Shown piece by piece: positions 59,730 to 59,987 of a stretch of DNA of 59,987 nucleotides. Numbering within the stretch: the stretch's first letter is position 1; the number at the start of each line of letters is the position of its first letter. The position numbers and the translations under genes were made by a program. The stretch spans positions 1 to 59,987 of the forward strand of contig URLG01000007.1 in assembly GCA_900548535.1 (NCBI GenBank). The letters are read 5' to 3'. The notes beneath the pieces are model-generated. The model saw only the letters and a list, made by a program, of their open reading frames with translations. It was not told the DNA's origin and ran no database searches. Origin of the DNA: Candidatus Segatella intestinihominis. GTDB taxonomy: Bacteria > Bacteroidota > Bacteroidia > Bacteroidales > Bacteroidaceae.

Positions 59730-59987
59730 ATCCTTTAAAAATTTCAACTTGCGGAAAATGAAACTGTTACCGTTACCGAAAAGCTAGGAGATGTTGGTTA
59801 TAAAGACATGAGATGCTTGTCAGAATATACATGAGATGCTTATCGACAAAACTATGCTTCTCTCATCACAAAGCTATGAGTTGTGCCCCACAAAACTATG
59901 AGTTATTTTCTTTAACACAATATGGCGGAAATGTAACTACTCAGCACCCCTATAGAAAACTTCTCGTTAATAAAGCATAAACTTGAT
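59730..59987. other. Window end with short interspersed direct repeats
   Basis: No gene is seen. ACATGAGATGCTTGTC and ACATGAGATGCTTATC (near 59808 and 59830) are followed by CACAAAGCTATGAGTT and CACAAAACTATGAGTT (near 59868 and 59889), plus a weaker GACAAAACTATGCTT (near 59846). These might be protein-binding sites or the edge of a repeat element continuing outside. Confidence 0.55.

Noticed and set aside
59482..59787. Rightward GTG frame of 101 codons
   Set aside because: It starts directly after the antiporter stop, lies opposite the short leftward gene and ends in low-complexity Leu/Tyr/Phe residues caused by a direct repeat.

Overview
The window is chromosomal DNA from a Bacteroidales bacterium, most likely Prevotella/Segatella (an inference from content, not a database match). 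Nearly every gene is preceded by the Bacteroidetes promoter form (TTTG, about 20 nt, then TAnnTTTG). The content fits too: TonB-type outer-membrane proteins, Cys-anchored lipoproteins, a hybrid two-component regulator, menaquinone genes, type B L31, asnA, pepT, a beta-like TrpB2 and DUF6377/DUF5689/DUF4369 proteins.

Layout. 1-381: 3' end of an IS66-family element. 382-794: repeat-rich spacer. 795-6039: MATE exporter, small beta-barrel protein, large carboxypeptidase-regulatory/TonB-type barrel protein. 6222-11059: aroB, then a leftward set of GNAT-nitrilase, menC and menE. 11198-13237: rfbD-rfbB. 13238-13818: a probable small RNA. 13819-17701: DUF6377 regulator, SDR oxidoreductase, histidine phosphatase, HdeD-like membrane protein. 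17744-21322: a compact peptide-maturation-like cluster made of a collapsed nucleotidyltransferase, an HprK-like kinase fused to an S26-type peptidase, a PqqD/RRE protein and an ABC exporter. 21329-23631: udk, a UDG-like glycosylase and an exported EEP nuclease.

23790-33609 looks like an extracellular nucleic-acid scavenging locus: TonB-dependent receptor, DUF5689 lipoprotein, OB-fold/DUF6359-like lipoprotein and NUC1 nuclease lipoprotein, with the EEP nuclease divergent. It is interrupted by an AT-rich islet (29343-31490) carrying a YhcG-type nuclease, a small exported protein, a frameshifted small gene and a dead hsdS start. The islet is bounded by two copies of the rpmE2 promoter module. 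After the NUC1 gene lie a 287-bp MITE-like inverted-repeat element, a perfect 29-bp hairpin and the tail of a lost OB-fold protein.

33672-39211: two related lipoproteins divergent from a hybrid two-component regulator that lacks its ATPase domain. 39212-42037: phased repeats, two small-RNA candidates, glutathione peroxidase, trpB2. 42038-54440: mostly leftward housekeeping genes (mfd, dolichyl-phosphate-type glycosyltransferase, plsC-like, metallophosphoesterase, a free-standing MetH activation domain, pyrC, DUF4369 lipoprotein, small membrane protein, divIC), then dnaX. 54533-59987: asnA, tRNA-Arg(CCG), pepT, a CPA2 antiporter with RCK-C domains, a short leftward gene and a repeat-bearing end.

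The best candidates for undescribed biology are the HprK-S26 fusion cluster, the ATPase-less hybrid regulator, the MITE-like element beside a truncated gene, and three promoter-hairpin-terminator units that look like small RNA genes.
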